64,000 nt of DNA from Trachythela sp. YZ-2020 (GCA_016169945.1 JADLSH010000363.1:372001-436000); one strand, 5' to 3'; counted from the stretch's first letter, positions 10,101 to 21,300 are shown. Notes: generated by a model from the sequence alone, not told the origin. A program made the numbers and translations.

Positions 10101-12851
10101 TTCGCGTTAAATTTGTTTTTTTTATGATTTTAAATTTTGGCTGGAAAATTTCTGTGTTTCTATACAGTTATAGAAACACGCTTCTCGACCAATCAGCACG
10201 CACATACTATAAATGTTATATTATAATTATATTTATATTATTCCCTCCTTTTCTTAAAGGTGAATGTGAAATAACCGAAGTCACTAAGTTAGATGGAGAA
10301 GCAACTGCAAAGTAATCATGAACATCTTGTTAGGTCATAAAACATTTGAAAAATTATTTTGTTTTAATCAGTCTCCAACGTTTTCTCATCTGTAGCAATC
10401 GTAAAGCAAAATTAATTTTCTTTTATGAGTGGGACTTGTCAATGGATTGGAACGGATCCTTGACTGATGGTGATGATTTCATAAAGGGAAAAATAAATAT
10501 TCCTAATTTAAGTGAGGAGAATGAACCGGGAGACATTACAGTAAGTCATTGGAATAGGCAGTGCAGCCAAGCTCCCAACTTGATGGGGCTCTCAACTTGA
10601 TGGGGGCTCCCAATTTTAGGGAGTGTAAAAAATGGAGCAGGTCCCTGCATAAGTTGGTACGCTAGCTCAAGTTCTGAGGCCCTGTATGCCTTTCTTCAAG
10701 TTCAGGCCCCCGTAATGGAGTGCTTACAAATATAGCACTATTTGTACCATTTTAAAATTACTATATGTTGTCATAGGAGGCTAGGAACCACAGGAAAAAA
10801 TTTTGCATTGGGAATAGGTTACCATTGTTTGCATCTAAGAATGGTATACAATAGCTCAATTATATATTTATTCCTTTTGCAGATTGAATTTAGTACAGAC
10901 AAAGATACTGAAGAATCTTACGAATTAAAACAGTTATTAATAAAACATGGCACTCCTTTAATACGAGATAATCTTGCAAAATATTTAAAAGAACTAAGAG
11001 AAGGTAAGCACTGGTAAATGATTAAGGTGTCATATGGGTGCATTGTCTGTTATATTTTTGTTTAATGTTTACAGTTATTATAAATGTTAACCCATTACCT
11101 TGCAATGCGCCTACTTTAGTATTTCACTCTGTCTAATGCCAGATGATTTTACTCATCAGTGGTAGGGTACTGCCAGTTAATGGGTCAATGTTACAAATTA
11201 AAACTGGAATATTTCTATTTCAGAGTTCAGCCAAGGTTTAGTCCTGCCAACACGAACTACATCAAATAAAGTTCAAACTAACGCAAATCTAGATATAAGC
11301 AAGGTAGAATCTTATTCTTGCAAATCATAAATGTAGTTATTTAAAATATGATTTACTTACACTTAGTGCTGTATTTAAAAATGATCTAAAATGCTTTCTT
11401 TTCAAAACTCCTTTACTTGATTTGTTTAGGAATTTAAAAAGGCGCAGATAAATGATGCAAAAGTAAAAACAAAAGGTATCCTGTAGTATGTAATTGTTTA
11501 ATTATAAACTTACTATGTCACATGAGAAAAGTACTGTTGGTCACTATGCTCATTGCAGGTATCCTTCTGTAGTAACACTAGACCAATAGGGAGTGACCCT
11601 TATGGACCTCTAGGACCAACAGTTTAGAACTGATAGAGGTATCCAGTGTAAATATAGATGCCTTTTCTGCAGACCAAGTCCAAAATGTAATTTTTTCACT
11701 TTCAGATAATCAACCTGTCAGTTGCAAGATTGAAACTTCGAAATTCACATCGACTGAAGAATTTCTAACTTCTACTGGGGAGATGTACCATATATTGACT
11801 AACGAAGAGGTAATTGCAACATCAAGATTACAATCCATAGTTCTACTCATTCTCCCCATAAAGCTATTTAGGATTGAAGAATTGAAGAGATGGTTTTTCC
11901 AGCTCAGGCGTGTAGCTTATCATGCATGCAGTGTGCCGATACATGTATGAGAAATCCTTTATCATCTTTTCAATTCCAGAGTATAAGAGCATTCACTAGA
12001 TCGGATGTGAAAACTGAAGCATTCAAAGGCGGGAGCTTTGTCCTTTTTGGTGGAACTATAAATGGCAAATTTCTTGAACTGGTAGGTTCACACGTGTTGT
12101 GTATAGGATGGTGTTGTATTTGTTTCGTATTCTTACTTCTACTGTGTTTTGTAGTTACCTGATAAAAAGATAACAATGCTATGGAGATTTAATAGTTGGC
12201 CACCAGGTAATTATGGCAAACTAAGGAAAACTTAATCATCTCTGTGGGTCTGTTTACACAGCTCATTCTGGCAAGATGTTTTTAGTCAACATAAACTAGC
12301 ATTAAGAACTAGATGCATACATCTGCCAGCAAATTAAGTCAAGTATTCATGGTTAAATTATACATGCACTAATTACTCATTCATTTCTCTTCAGCCCAGG
12401 AGCAAGACAAACTTTAATTTGTAAATTTCTCCTCCAGTTTACATCCAAATTAAACCAAAATCTAATCAATTTGTCCTTGACCTATGGCCATTAGCTCCAC
12501 CAATTTTCGTATTAAAATGTTTAGTTTTTGAGTTTTCATGCTCACGGACAAACAAACACACATACACAACCAAAAACAGGTCAAAACAACTGCCTAAGGG
12601 AGGTAAAGTAAACACTAGATATATAATGGAGATAAGTTCCCATTTGTAGGTAGTAACCGTATTATCCATTGTTTTTAGAACACTATTCAACAGTTACGAT
12701 AGAGTTAAACCAGAAAGATGACAGAACAGAGCTGAAATTTTCGCAAACTGGAATCCCGACCTCAGACTTTGAGAGAACGAAGCAAGGATGGAATCAGTAT
12801 TATTGGTCGAGTATAAAACAGACGTTTGGAATTGGCATGAAGTACTTTTAA
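7178..12851 (+). CDS. AHSA1: AHSA1 / Aha1, activator of Hsp90 ATPase
   Basis: Eleven exons: 7178-7257, 9012-9091, 10260-10311, 10396-10540, 10883-11003, 11224-11303, 11430-11475, 11706-11809, 11980-12081, 12155-12206, 12679-12851. Total 1035 nt, 344 aa, close to the roughly 338 aa of vertebrate AHSA1; all phases agree. The N-terminus MAKWGEGDPRWIVEERED is nearly the vertebrate one. Exons 2-5 form the Aha1 N-terminal domain (KLIFFYEW core), exons 6-7 a short linker, and exons 8-11 the C-terminal AHSA1/START-like domain ending GWNQYYWSSIKQTFGIGMKYF. The protein is a cytosolic co-chaperone that binds the Hsp90 middle and N domains and stimulates ATP hydrolysis during client folding. Intron 1 carries nested transposons. 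Twin CREs lie upstream. Confidence 0.97.
8063..8755. mobile_element. Mutator-like non-autonomous element with captured RecQ fragment
   Basis: The terminal inverted repeats are 96 bp and identical, beginning TAGCCTGAAAACAGACC. The flanking 9-bp duplication is CAGGAAATC (8054-8062 and 8756-8764). Long TIRs plus a 9-bp TSD are the pattern of Mutator-like elements. Each TIR itself contains CAGACCTACGTTTCGCC and its inverse and can fold. A 21-bp palindrome (GTCGACCGCC-A-GGCGGTCGAC, 8163-8183) follows the left TIR. The 0.5-kb interior carries the start of a RecQ helicase gene and apparently its upstream region. Identical TIRs suggest recent insertion. Confidence 0.88.
8372..8671 (+). pseudogene. 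RecQ-family helicase N-terminal fragment inside a transposon
   Basis: From the ATG at 8372 the frame runs MSKDELFKKALDL, FNYRSLKTEQETCI (RecQ motif 0), VFAVLPTGYGKSLIYQ (motif I, Walker A) and VIVVSISLL (start of motif Ia, usually VVSPLxSL). It then enters the right TIR and stops. Only the first 80 or so residues are helicase-like: motifs II to VI are absent, so it cannot be a helicase. It appears to be a first exon cut off after motif Ia. RecQ-like genes with this N-terminus are, to my knowledge, numerous in anthozoan genomes. Whether it is expressed is unknown. Confidence 0.82.
9194..9424. mobile_element. Inverted-repeat MITE in AHSA1 intron 2
   Basis: Left end GGCCATTTTCCATTGTGGTC, right end reading inward GCCGTTTTCCATTATGGTCGC. 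Coding capacity is absent. TTAA-like bases flank the right end, but a clean duplication is not seen. A related but distinct element (TTTTCCACTCATCGC ends) lies at 15202-15340. Confidence 0.6.
9729..9919. repeat. 191-bp foldback in AHSA1 intron 2
   Basis: Arms begin AGAAATAGAAAACATTTT and contain GTGTTTCTATACACTTATAG; the right arm is the near-complete inverse. The loop holds CGAGCCCGTAGGGC. A partial related copy (GTGTTTCTATACAGTTATAG) lies at about 10153-10180. In the AHSA1 pre-mRNA this would form a long hairpin. Confidence 0.8.
12305..12610 (+). mobile_element. RTE-type LINE 3' tail (inferred) in AHSA1 intron 10
   Basis: Shares an ordered set of blocks with copies at 34560-34885 and 44460-44662: GCCAGCAAATTAAGTCAAG, a CATGCACTAATTA part, a CCAAAT block, then CTCACGGACAAACAAACAC and a GGGAGGTAA-like end. 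That tail style (GGCGGAGGTAA) is typical of RTE LINEs in many invertebrates, but no coding part is present, so the family is an inference. Confidence 0.5.
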
Positions 12852-14308
12852 ACTGTGCAGCGCTCTAAGGGAGACTTGTTCAGCAGAGTTGCTTTACATA
12901 AAATATTAGTACTAATGGATTTTTAATATTGATAATGCCTCAGTGGATATATAACATTGCGGAACAGGCACAAATACTTTATTGATTTTCAGATTTTGGA
13001 GATTAATAGGAAGCTGTTTTTCACCTTTTGATGGTGTTAGGACCTGTTAGCTGTGGCTTAAGATCTACCCTAAGTAACATAAATTTATTTTTAGCGCATT
13101 TCTTAAACCAGCTTAATGCGCTATCTATTTCCTGATGAATAAATATTTTATATGAGAGAATATCGATTTAAATTGCTTTTCGCATAATGTATAAGTAAGC
13201 AATATAAAAAGTTGGTTGTTGGTAAATTTTGTTGTTCATTGAAATCTATTCTCACGTGAAACTTCAAGTTTGTCACTAAAAGCATTTGACAGATCTCAAT
13301 ATGATCAGCCAATCCCGGGGACCCGTTTGCAACAACGTAACACATTAACATGCCACTGTCCATCGTTAGATGCAAACGACGGAACTTTCGGTTAGAGCCA
13401 CTATATACAAGTACTAGAAATACATTCATGCAGAACCCCCTCGCCCATTAGAACCAAGCAATTAAACTCCCCAAAAGTTATTGTAACATGAAGTACTGAG
13501 TTGATCACTGTAACCATGGTAACACGCAACCGACCGTATATTTCTTTTATTTTTTTGTACAAAATGGAAAAATAGTGATAAGGTTTGTACTTTTCACTGT
13601 AAAAATATCAATTGCCCAACTATATAAAGTAACTATGTTATTACGTACTCTTTTAGCTTTGATTTAGTCTAAAATTTAATCTGAGACGTCTCAGAAAACG
13701 TTTAAAAGTTGTCATAAAACTTCAACTCTTTTTTGAACAGTATTTTATACTATGAAGGTTTTGAGATTAAATATGTTGTTTCTTATTCTATAACGCATTT
13801 GAATTAATATTAAAACACTTTTTAAGATTAAACAATGTTGTATTGACCACACAGGATGAACTACGCATTTTGAAAACGGCAAACTATAGTGCATGCCAAT
13901 TGACGGCAAAAACTGCAAAATCAAGTAAGTGTCTACTTACGCGTTTTAAAACTCGAAAACCTTGTCCTTTCTCGGCCTTTTGACTGATTTCTTTTCCAGT
14001 TGACTTTAGTAAGTGAAAGTCCTCTAAAAAATTTTCATTTATCTTTGTTTTGTCTGTATTATTTCGCGACTCATGAGTACAAAAGAATGTACAAAACTAT
14101 ATTTGAAAAAAAGTTTTTTCTCGACCTAAACTCGCGCATGCGCATAAAGTAGAAAACCATGTTCGTCCATGACATAATGGCGGACAACTTTGGAATCCGC
14201 TATATTCTCACATACCCGGGTGTAAATATCCGAGCGGAATTAGTACCCTCGCACGGCGCTTCGCGCCGGCTCGGGGACTACATAAAGTATAGAGCTACCA
14301 ATACCAAT
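12852..14308. other. AHSA1 3' region and AHSA1-TTC9C spacer
   Basis: An AATAAA at 13138-13143 is a candidate AHSA1 polyadenylation signal about 290 bp after the stop. The remainder is AT-rich without a convincing gene. The last 150 bp before the TTC9C start also has an open frame with an in-frame ATG at 14159, which I treat as 5' leader. Confidence 0.5.
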
Positions 14309-16263
14309 ATGGCGTCAAAACCGACGGAAACAGACGAAGAACGAATTGTAAAAGCAGAAAATTATAAAGCCGAAGGGAATGAATTTTTTAAAAAAGAAGA
14401 CTACAAATCGGCCATGAAGAGATACCATTATGGATTGTTGTATTTGAAAGGAATTGGTGAAAAACACCCGATAACAGGGCATCAAAATATTTTGAGAGAT
14501 GACTGGAAAAAGAGGCACGATGAAATGAAATTTGGTTGCTACAATAATTTAGCAGGTTGCGCATTATATATTAAAGGAGTAAAGGACTATGTTTTATGTG
14601 TATTAATATTTAATATTAACATTTAAATACTATAAATACTATCAATAATGTAAACCAATCCCCAGGCCTTTGTGAGTTGCGAGAGCTTCGCTTCTATGAC
14701 GTCACAGACCAGACACAAAAGGTGTGGATATGGATATTAGTCTCTGGATATTAGTGGTGGGCAATACTGCGAATATCGATTTCGATACGATACCGAGTAC
14801 TTTTTTATCGATACCACTGTTTCGATACTTTTTTTCGATACCGATACTGGTCAGTAGACAAAGTACTTCATACACTAGTTAAATATGTTCGTACCACAAC
14901 GATTAATAGTCTTTATATTTAATTTAACATTTCTGCCATTTTCCAGCATGAAAAAGAAAAACCTGGAAAAAAAACCGCTGTGAAAAGCTGTTACTGCATG
15001 CTCATTTGGCAAAGAACTAAACAAAGAACTTCATGTAACATTAAATATTAAACATAATCCTGTCACATGACAAGTATCGAAAACATCTATATTTTAAAAA
15101 AGTATCGATACCATCTTTTGAATTGTGAATATCGAAAGTATCGATACTTTAGTAGTGGTATCGCCCACCACTAATGGATATCATACTTGTATCAGACTAA
15201 TGGCTATTTTCCACTCATCGCAAAACCAACTCGCTGCGAGTTCTTGCATGTAATTAAAATAAACTGTCGTGCATTGTGATTGGATGAAAGTACTCGCAGC
15301 GAGCTTGCGAGTTGGTTTCTGCGACGAGTGGAAAAGAGCCTTTACTCCAAGTCTCCCTTTCTTAGAGTCTTTTGTATCGATCCATTATAGTGTAACTTTC
15401 TCGCTCGCTCTGCCACCTCTCGCTACATCATGTTATTTACATTATAGTGGATTGATACAGAAAGACAATGAAAGAGAGGCTTGGAGTAAGTCTATGATAT
15501 CAGCATAGCACAATGACCAATATGTGTTAATCATGGTGAAATCAAGCCACAATATATCCAATTTTGTTGTTGTGCCCTGTCTAACGTCAGATGATTTTAA
15601 TTGTAAAAATTATCCGAGAATGTTGGGTTGGCTAACCAGGCAAAGTGCCATTATACTGCAGATCTGCAATGCTCCCGAATTTTACTTTGTCTAATGTCTG
15701 TATGATTATGTTTTAGCATGTTTGATCAAGGAGAAAAAATGGGAAAAAGTTATTGAATATTCTAACAAGGTAATATTAATAATCGTGGCAGATGATCTTA
15801 ACAAACATATTTGCAAGTTCAGACATTATTTTTTGTGCTTAACCTCTTTTGTTTCATTTCTCCTAGGCTTTAGAAGTCCATCCTGAGAATGTTAAGGCAT
15901 TGTTTAGAAAGGGGCAAGCATATTATCATGTGAAGGACTTGGATAAAGCATTTGAAGCCATAGAGCAGGCTAGAAAGATTGAACCAGATGGTTAGTTTGT
16001 GTGACAGTGGTTTTGTTTAGGTGTAACAGTTAAGAATATAGCAACAACAAACTTCAATTTATGGGCAATGCATCACCTTTTGTAACAACTAAGACTGATG
16101 CCACAATATTTTACTCAACCACTATACAATTCCCGAAGGTTGAACCTCTGTCCTTTTCTCTGTAGATGCCAATATAAAGAAATATGAAACCAAATTGGAG
16201 AAAGAGCTAAAGAAATACAGGGAGAAGGAGAAGGCGATGTATGCTGGAATGTTCAGCAAATAA
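14309..16263 (+). CDS. TTC9C: TTC9C-like tetratricopeptide repeat protein
   Basis: Four exons: 14309-14555, 15717-15769, 15867-15990, 16166-16263; 522 nt, 173 aa, against about 171 in vertebrate TTC9C. TPR segments are AENYKAEGNEFFKKEDYKSA, GCYNNLAACLIKEKKWEKVI (across the exon 1-2 junction) and NVKALFRKGQAYYHVKDLDK. The protein ends with a lysine-rich helix and MYAGMFSK, matching the family's YLGMFG end. The exon 1 donor is the weak GTTGCG, chosen because it restores CYNNLAACL in phase; a nearer-consensus GTAAAG 22 bp later breaks the frame. An upstream in-frame ATG at 14159 would add 50 residues with no homology, so I prefer 14309. TTC9 proteins are small cytosolic TPR adaptors, with Hsp90 or FKBP links suggested. 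Confidence 0.94.
14752..15173. mobile_element. hAT-like MITE (TAGTGGTGGGC ends), copy 1
   Basis: Perfect end match TAGTGGTGGGC / GCCCACCACTA around a core full of TATCGATA-type motifs. Flanks are CTGGATAT and ATGGATAT, 8 bp with one mismatch. It lies in TTC9C intron 1. The same family in the opposite orientation is at 18488-19316, where it was invaded by another element. Confidence 0.85.
15202..15487. mobile_element. Two adjacent foldbacks in TTC9C intron 1
   Basis: 15202-15340 has ends GGCTATTTTCCACTCATCGC and the inverse of GCGACGAGTGGAAAAGAGCC. Directly after it, 15344-15487 has ACTCCAAGTCTCCCTTTC inverted against GAAAGAGAGGCTTGGAGT with a TCGCTCGCTC loop region. Both are short, non-coding inverted-repeat units. 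Confidence 0.65.
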
Positions 16264-16385
16264 CACTGGGACAGTTGTGGCAATGGCTGTGATATTCCTC
16301 TGAAATTAGAGACGAGATGTCATAGGACATAGTTGGATCTCTTTGCAGTGACAGATGTTTTACTAACACGTGCAAATGTGAGATC

Positions 16386-16464
16386 AAATATACAATCAAA
16401 TATACAATCAAATATACAATCAAATATACAATCAAATATACAATCAAATATACAATCAAATAGG
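16386..16464. repeat. 12-bp minisatellite in the TTC9C 3' region
   Basis: Six to seven perfect tandem copies of ATACAATCAAAT about 120 bp after the TTC9C stop codon. The rest of the TTC9C-MGME1 gap (16264-16928) contains AT-rich 3' UTR sequence of two convergent genes, including TTTATTTATTT near 16840, a possible MGME1 poly(A) signal on the minus strand. Confidence 0.9.
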
Positions 16465-16928
16465 AATGTCTGTATTAAATCCAGTGGGATATTTCCTATA
16501 GAAACTTCAAAGACAAAAGGACTTTATCAGAGTCTATGTATGTATTGTATGCCATATTTACAATCACAAAGTCAGTTGTGTTTTAAACTTAAACTTGGTC
16601 TTTTTCTTTTGTTGCAAAGTTGTGGTAAATTCAGAGCGACTGAAGTAGAATACGCTTTGCTGGCAGGAATGCAGTAAATTTGACATGGCTGGTATTGAAC
16701 TTTGCACATACATATTGGGGCATTCCTTGCAAGTTTTAATTATTTGGGAAAGGGCACACTTCTTGAGCAAAAAATATAAAATGTTTCAATACAGACAAGA
16801 GAAGTGACACATCTTTTAAACAACATAACTAAGATGGTTTATTTATTTAATAATAATTACATTCAAACTAAATCAACTCAAGCAAATGTTTCATTGTTAA
16901 AGTTTCTCATAATAAATTCTAAATATAT

Positions 16929-18086
16929 CTACTGATTTCTAAATTTATATAACTGCACAAGCCAGTCCTGCCAAAAGCTTTTACATTGATTCAAATCCAG
17001 GAAATGCACATCGGCTGGAGAACCATCCTCGTAAGCAATGACAAGCACACCGTGCCAAACCTGAATCCCACTTGTCGGGTCACTATTGATGGCACCCGCA
17101 TAGGCCACCATTTGCATGGGATATTCACCACATTCGGTTAAACTCGACTTTCGTCGCTGCGATGTCTTCCACTCAATGATACAAGGGTTTCCATGGTAAC
17201 ATGCCAACGTGTCAAGTTTGCCTTGATAGTCGAGGTATGCATGGCGGACGCTCTTCTCGCTTGCAATAGCATCGCCCAAATTGTCAAATACTTTCCTTGT
17301 GCTTGCTAAATACCCTTGCAATGTTTCAGGGACCTTGCTGTTCAACTGTCTGTCCACCAAACATCGATGAACAAAATTATGGAAATCCAAACCTTTCTTT
17401 TTAATTTCGTTCATTTTATGTCGGAAAACATCGTCCCCGAGGAGTTCTTTTTGTTTCTTAGTCCAATGAGATATTGCAAAGAGTTTGCTCTTCGGAGCTG
17501 TGCTTCGCAGGATTTTGCTAACACTCGGCAGCCTATTTCCTGGCCTGTTTGATTCCAATCTCTCGGAATAGAGGGCTGCATCCTCGTATAAGCTCTCTTC
17601 AACAGTACATGGTGCATTTTTAAAGTACCGCACTTGTCCGAGACCTGTGTCCGTCAATAGGTTGACATTCCAATTGTTATTGTACAGTTTGTCTTGCCTT
17701 GTATATGTAGTCATATTGTTTGTCTGAGAATTTTGCACAGCCCCTGGGTAAGAGGCTGAATTTTGCATTGGAAGAAATGGATATTTCAAAATGTCTGAAT
17801 TAGATAAAACATTTTGGTGAAAGTCTAAAAGATCTGCTCGCATTTGAACGGTTTTGGTATTTGCACGAATACCAAGTTTCTTGGACCATTTTTGCAGCTC
17901 CCGTCTTGTCATCTCCGCGACTTCGGGTGGAGTAAACCACTTTCCCGCGTCTCCGCGGTCGACCTCGCCTTGCGACGAAAACGCACGATATACCAAACAT
18001 TGCCGAAATCGTTTGAAACCAATTTCATACCACGAAGCTCTTCTTATATTCTCTATCGTATAAAAGCATTTTCTATAACAAATCAT
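16929..18086 (-). CDS. MGME1: MGME1, mitochondrial genome maintenance exonuclease
   Basis: Single exon, 385 aa (human about 344). The basic, acid-poor N-terminus (MICYRKC ... RRASWYEIGFKRFRQC) suits a mitochondrial targeting peptide. A low-complexity middle is followed by the exonuclease domain: HNFVHRCLVD, LDYQGKLDTLACYHG, CIIEWKTSQ and PMQMVAYAGA. The PD-(D/E)XK catalytic set is D292, E305 and K307; the middle acid is Glu where vertebrates have Asp (IDWKTS). The C-terminal VIAYEDGSPADVHFLD also matches. In vertebrates the enzyme trims single-stranded DNA flaps during mtDNA replication. The start is the first ATG of the frame. It is convergent with TTC9C and divergent from RTRAF. Confidence 0.93.
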   Translation of the reverse strand: MICYRKCFYTIENIRRASWYEIGFKRFRQCLVYRAFSSQGEVDRGDAGKWFTPPEVAEMTRRELQKWSKKLGIRANTKTVQMRADLLDFHQNVLSNSDILKYPFLPMQNSASYPGAVQNSQTNNMTTYTRQDKLYNNNWNVNLLTDTGLGQVRYFKNAPCTVEESLYEDAALYSERLESNRPGNRLPSVSKILRSTAPKSKLFAISHWTKKQKELLGDDVFRHKMNEIKKKGLDFHNFVHRCLVDRQLNSKVPETLQGYLASTRKVFDNLGDAIASEKSVRHAYLDYQGKLDTLACYHGNPCIIEWKTSQRRKSSLTECGEYPMQMVAYAGAINSDPTSGIQVWHGVLVIAYEDGSPADVHFLDLNQCKSFWQDWLVQLYKFRNQ

Positions 18087-18310
18087 GCCTGTCTCGGATT
18101 TGAAAGCCTTGTAAACAAAAGAAATATTTAGAAGGCAAAAACCACTTGATGCAAAGCGCTAGACTTTTGCTAGACTGTAATAACATCGCAACAACAACCG
18201 ATGACTCAAAGCCCGCGGATTCACTCACGTGTTCTTTTGTTTTTATTTGAAAATATATGATTGAAAAATAGATTTTAAAAAGTGGCTTTTGATCATAAGT
18301 AACAGTATAT
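18087..18310. promoter_or_regulatory. Shared MGME1-RTRAF bidirectional promoter region
   Basis: Only 224 bp separate the two divergent start codons. The gap contains TGACTCA (AP-1 type, 18202-18208), GCCCGCGG and the E-box CACGTG (18226-18231). No TATA box is obvious for either gene. Function is inferred from position. Confidence 0.6.
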
Positions 18311-21300
18311 ATGTTTGGGCGTAAACTGAAGGCACTTGGCTATCACAGTACAAGCAGTTTTGATGTTAATGGTAAGATTCTTGTAATATTATGTTGTACA
18401 GTACAACATTTGTTGGGAAGGCATTTCTGAAATGTTTCCATTCTGAAATCATCTGTAAAACACATGTTTACTACAGAGGTTCGACGGTAGTGGTGGGCGA
18501 TACCACTACTAAAGTATCGATACTTTCGATATTCACAATTCAAAAGATGGTATCACAGAATAAGTATATACCAGAAGTGTAACTTCATAGGGCTTTCGTG
18601 TCCTCAAATTTCCCAAAATGTACACGTCATGCACACGCCATCGTGCTTGCTTGTAAGATGGCGACGTTTGATAGCGTCAGCACGAACAAGTTTTCTATCA
18701 GTGTTTTGCATTTTCTCGCGGCCTTTTCTGCCATTTTAGTAGTAATTTGTTTAACTAATTGACATACATTGCAAGGCCAATGGTTTTTTCATTTCCGCAA
18801 ATGTCAAGGCATTAGGTCAAAGGGCATGAAAGCAATGACGTAGTAACAAATGACGAACACGTCATGCACACGCCATCACAACTTGCTAGTAAGATGGCGA
18901 CCGCGGAACGAGTTTTTCAGAGAAGATAGACATCTGTTCATACTTAATCTGTGATGGTATCGATACTTTTTTTAAATATCGATGTTTTCGATACTTGTCA
19001 TGTGACCGGATTATGTTTAATATTTAATGTTACATGAAGTTCTTCGTTTAGTTCTTTGCCAAACGAGCATGCAGTAACAGCTTTTCACAGCGGTTTTTTT
19101 TCCAGGTTTTTCTTTTTCATGCTGGAAAATGGCAGAAATGTTAAATTAAATATAAAGACTATCAATCGTTGTGGTACGAACATATTTAACTAGTGTATGA
19201 AGTACTTTGTCTACTGACCAGTATCGGTATCGAAAAAAAGTATCGAAACAGTGGTATCGATAAAAAAGTACTCGGTATCGTATCGAAATCGATATTCGCA
19301 GTATCGCCCACCACTATTCGACGGTGGAGTAGGATACAACTACCTGAAAAATACAACAAGAACTTCGACGTTTCGAGTGAAAGTCTTTCGTCTGGAAGTA
19401 GTTACTAACTTCCAGATGAAGGGCTCGAAATGTTGAAGTTCTTATTGTATTTTTCAGGTAGTTGTATCCTACTCCACTGCCGAATCTTTGTTAGGCTCTA
19501 CCTACACTGGCACCATGCGTTCGAGTTAAGTTTACTACAGACAGTTCCCAGAAAAATGTTCATCATAAAATACTGTAGACTAGTGTAGATTATAAATAAA
19601 AGACCAGGGCATTTATCATTTTTTGTGCTTTTAAGGAGATACATTTATTAGATAAGGGGTGTCTATTAGAGAGAAAGGTTTGTTCTCACATACTCAAACG
19701 AGTGAATACAGTATACAAATGTACAATCATTTTATCTGAGACTGTTCATTCTTAGATGCAAACGACGGTACCATATACGTGTAAGCAGTCTTACATAGTG
19801 GTCTTACATGACGTTTTAGGAGGGTGAAGAAATAGAGACTTCCACGTGCTCGGTCGTTCTTTTAATTCTGCATTTTGACATTCAATTCTATTTTACAATA
19901 CATCTTTCGCGTGATGGCTTCAGTTCAATCTGATGTAGACTGGCAATTTAAAACGCGAACTCTTTTGGAAAGAAACACTCGTATGTTTAATAACCAAGAT
20001 ATGTCTGATATCAGTTTTGTTTGCGAAGGTTCCGACAGCAAATTCTACGCTCACAAGTATGTTCTAGCCACAAGCAGTTCTGTATTCTATGCGATGTTTT
20101 ATGGAGTGCTAGCTGAGCGGAATGCCATTATCAAACTTACTGATACGGATGAGAAAAGTTTCGAGGAATTTTTGGGATTCCTGTACACGGAGAAATGTGC
20201 GTTGACCGAGACGAATATTGTATCTGTATTGTACCTTGCTAAGAAATATATGGTCCAAAGTCTAACGGACATGTGTGTAGATTTTATGTCTAGAGGAATG
20301 AAGGCTGAAAACGTTCTAAATTTTTTAGACCAAGCAATATGCTTTGACGAGCAAGAATTCGAGGCGACATGTTGGCATTTCGTAGAACGGCATGCAGGCG
20401 ATGTTGTGAGCGCTGAAAGTTTTAATAACATCAGTCTAAAGACACTCATGACTTTACTGAATCGCGAAGAATTGGATATCCCAGAAGTTACACTATTTCA
20501 AGCTCTCTTGAAATGGAGCGAGGTCCAATGCACGCAAAATAATTTGATACCAACAATTGAAAACAAAAGATCCATCATGGGTGATGCAATTTATGCAATA
20601 AAATACCTTAGCATGAACCAAAAAGAGTTTGCACGCCATGTTTCAAAATCTGGCTTGTTTACTGCAGAGGAACTGGTAGCAATTTATGACAAATTCAATG
20701 GATTAGACTCAGCTTTAAAGTGGACTTTGTCTAAGAGAGAACCACCATTAAAGATAGTAAACATTACCCATCAAAATGTTGCGTTTAGAAGATTTAAAAC
20801 TCTCCGTGAGTGTGGATTGCAATATGTAAATTGGGAGCCAGATCGTATCTGCTTTTCCGTTTACAAAGTTGCACTATTCCATGGTACACATTTGTTTGGG
20901 AACAGGCAAGAAAGCACCTATCAAGTAACTCTGGAAGTCAAGGGTGCAAAAGTTAGTGGAAGTTACACACCTGGCCATAAGAGTGGGATATATGTGATGT
21001 TAGATTCTCCGATTGTCATAAAGGCAAATGAAGTTGTAACACTAACAGCAAGGATTACATGTAAGGGATTCTCTTCATTGATGGGAACTAAAGGACTAAC
21101 TACAGTTGAACATCATGGAGTCACTGTAACATTTAGTGATGCAAATTCTCCAAATCAGCAGACTAGTGTGTCTCAAGGACAATTTTGTGATGTAATACTC
21201 TCAATTTAGGCTGTTGTTTGATTGTATAATAGTGTAATCATAGTATTCTGTCCACTAAGGTTCGAGGTTACAAGTTTTCCTTGCATCTGTTATGATACCC

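Noticed and set aside
14159..14308. N-terminal extension of TTC9C from the ATG at 14159
   Set aside because: The extra 50 residues match nothing in the family and the 14309 start gives the usual protein length; kept as 5' leader.
16253..16459. 68-aa minus-strand ORF with repeated IVYL units
   Set aside because: It is the reverse reading of the 12-bp ATACAATCAAAT minisatellite in the TTC9C 3' region; no coding evidence.
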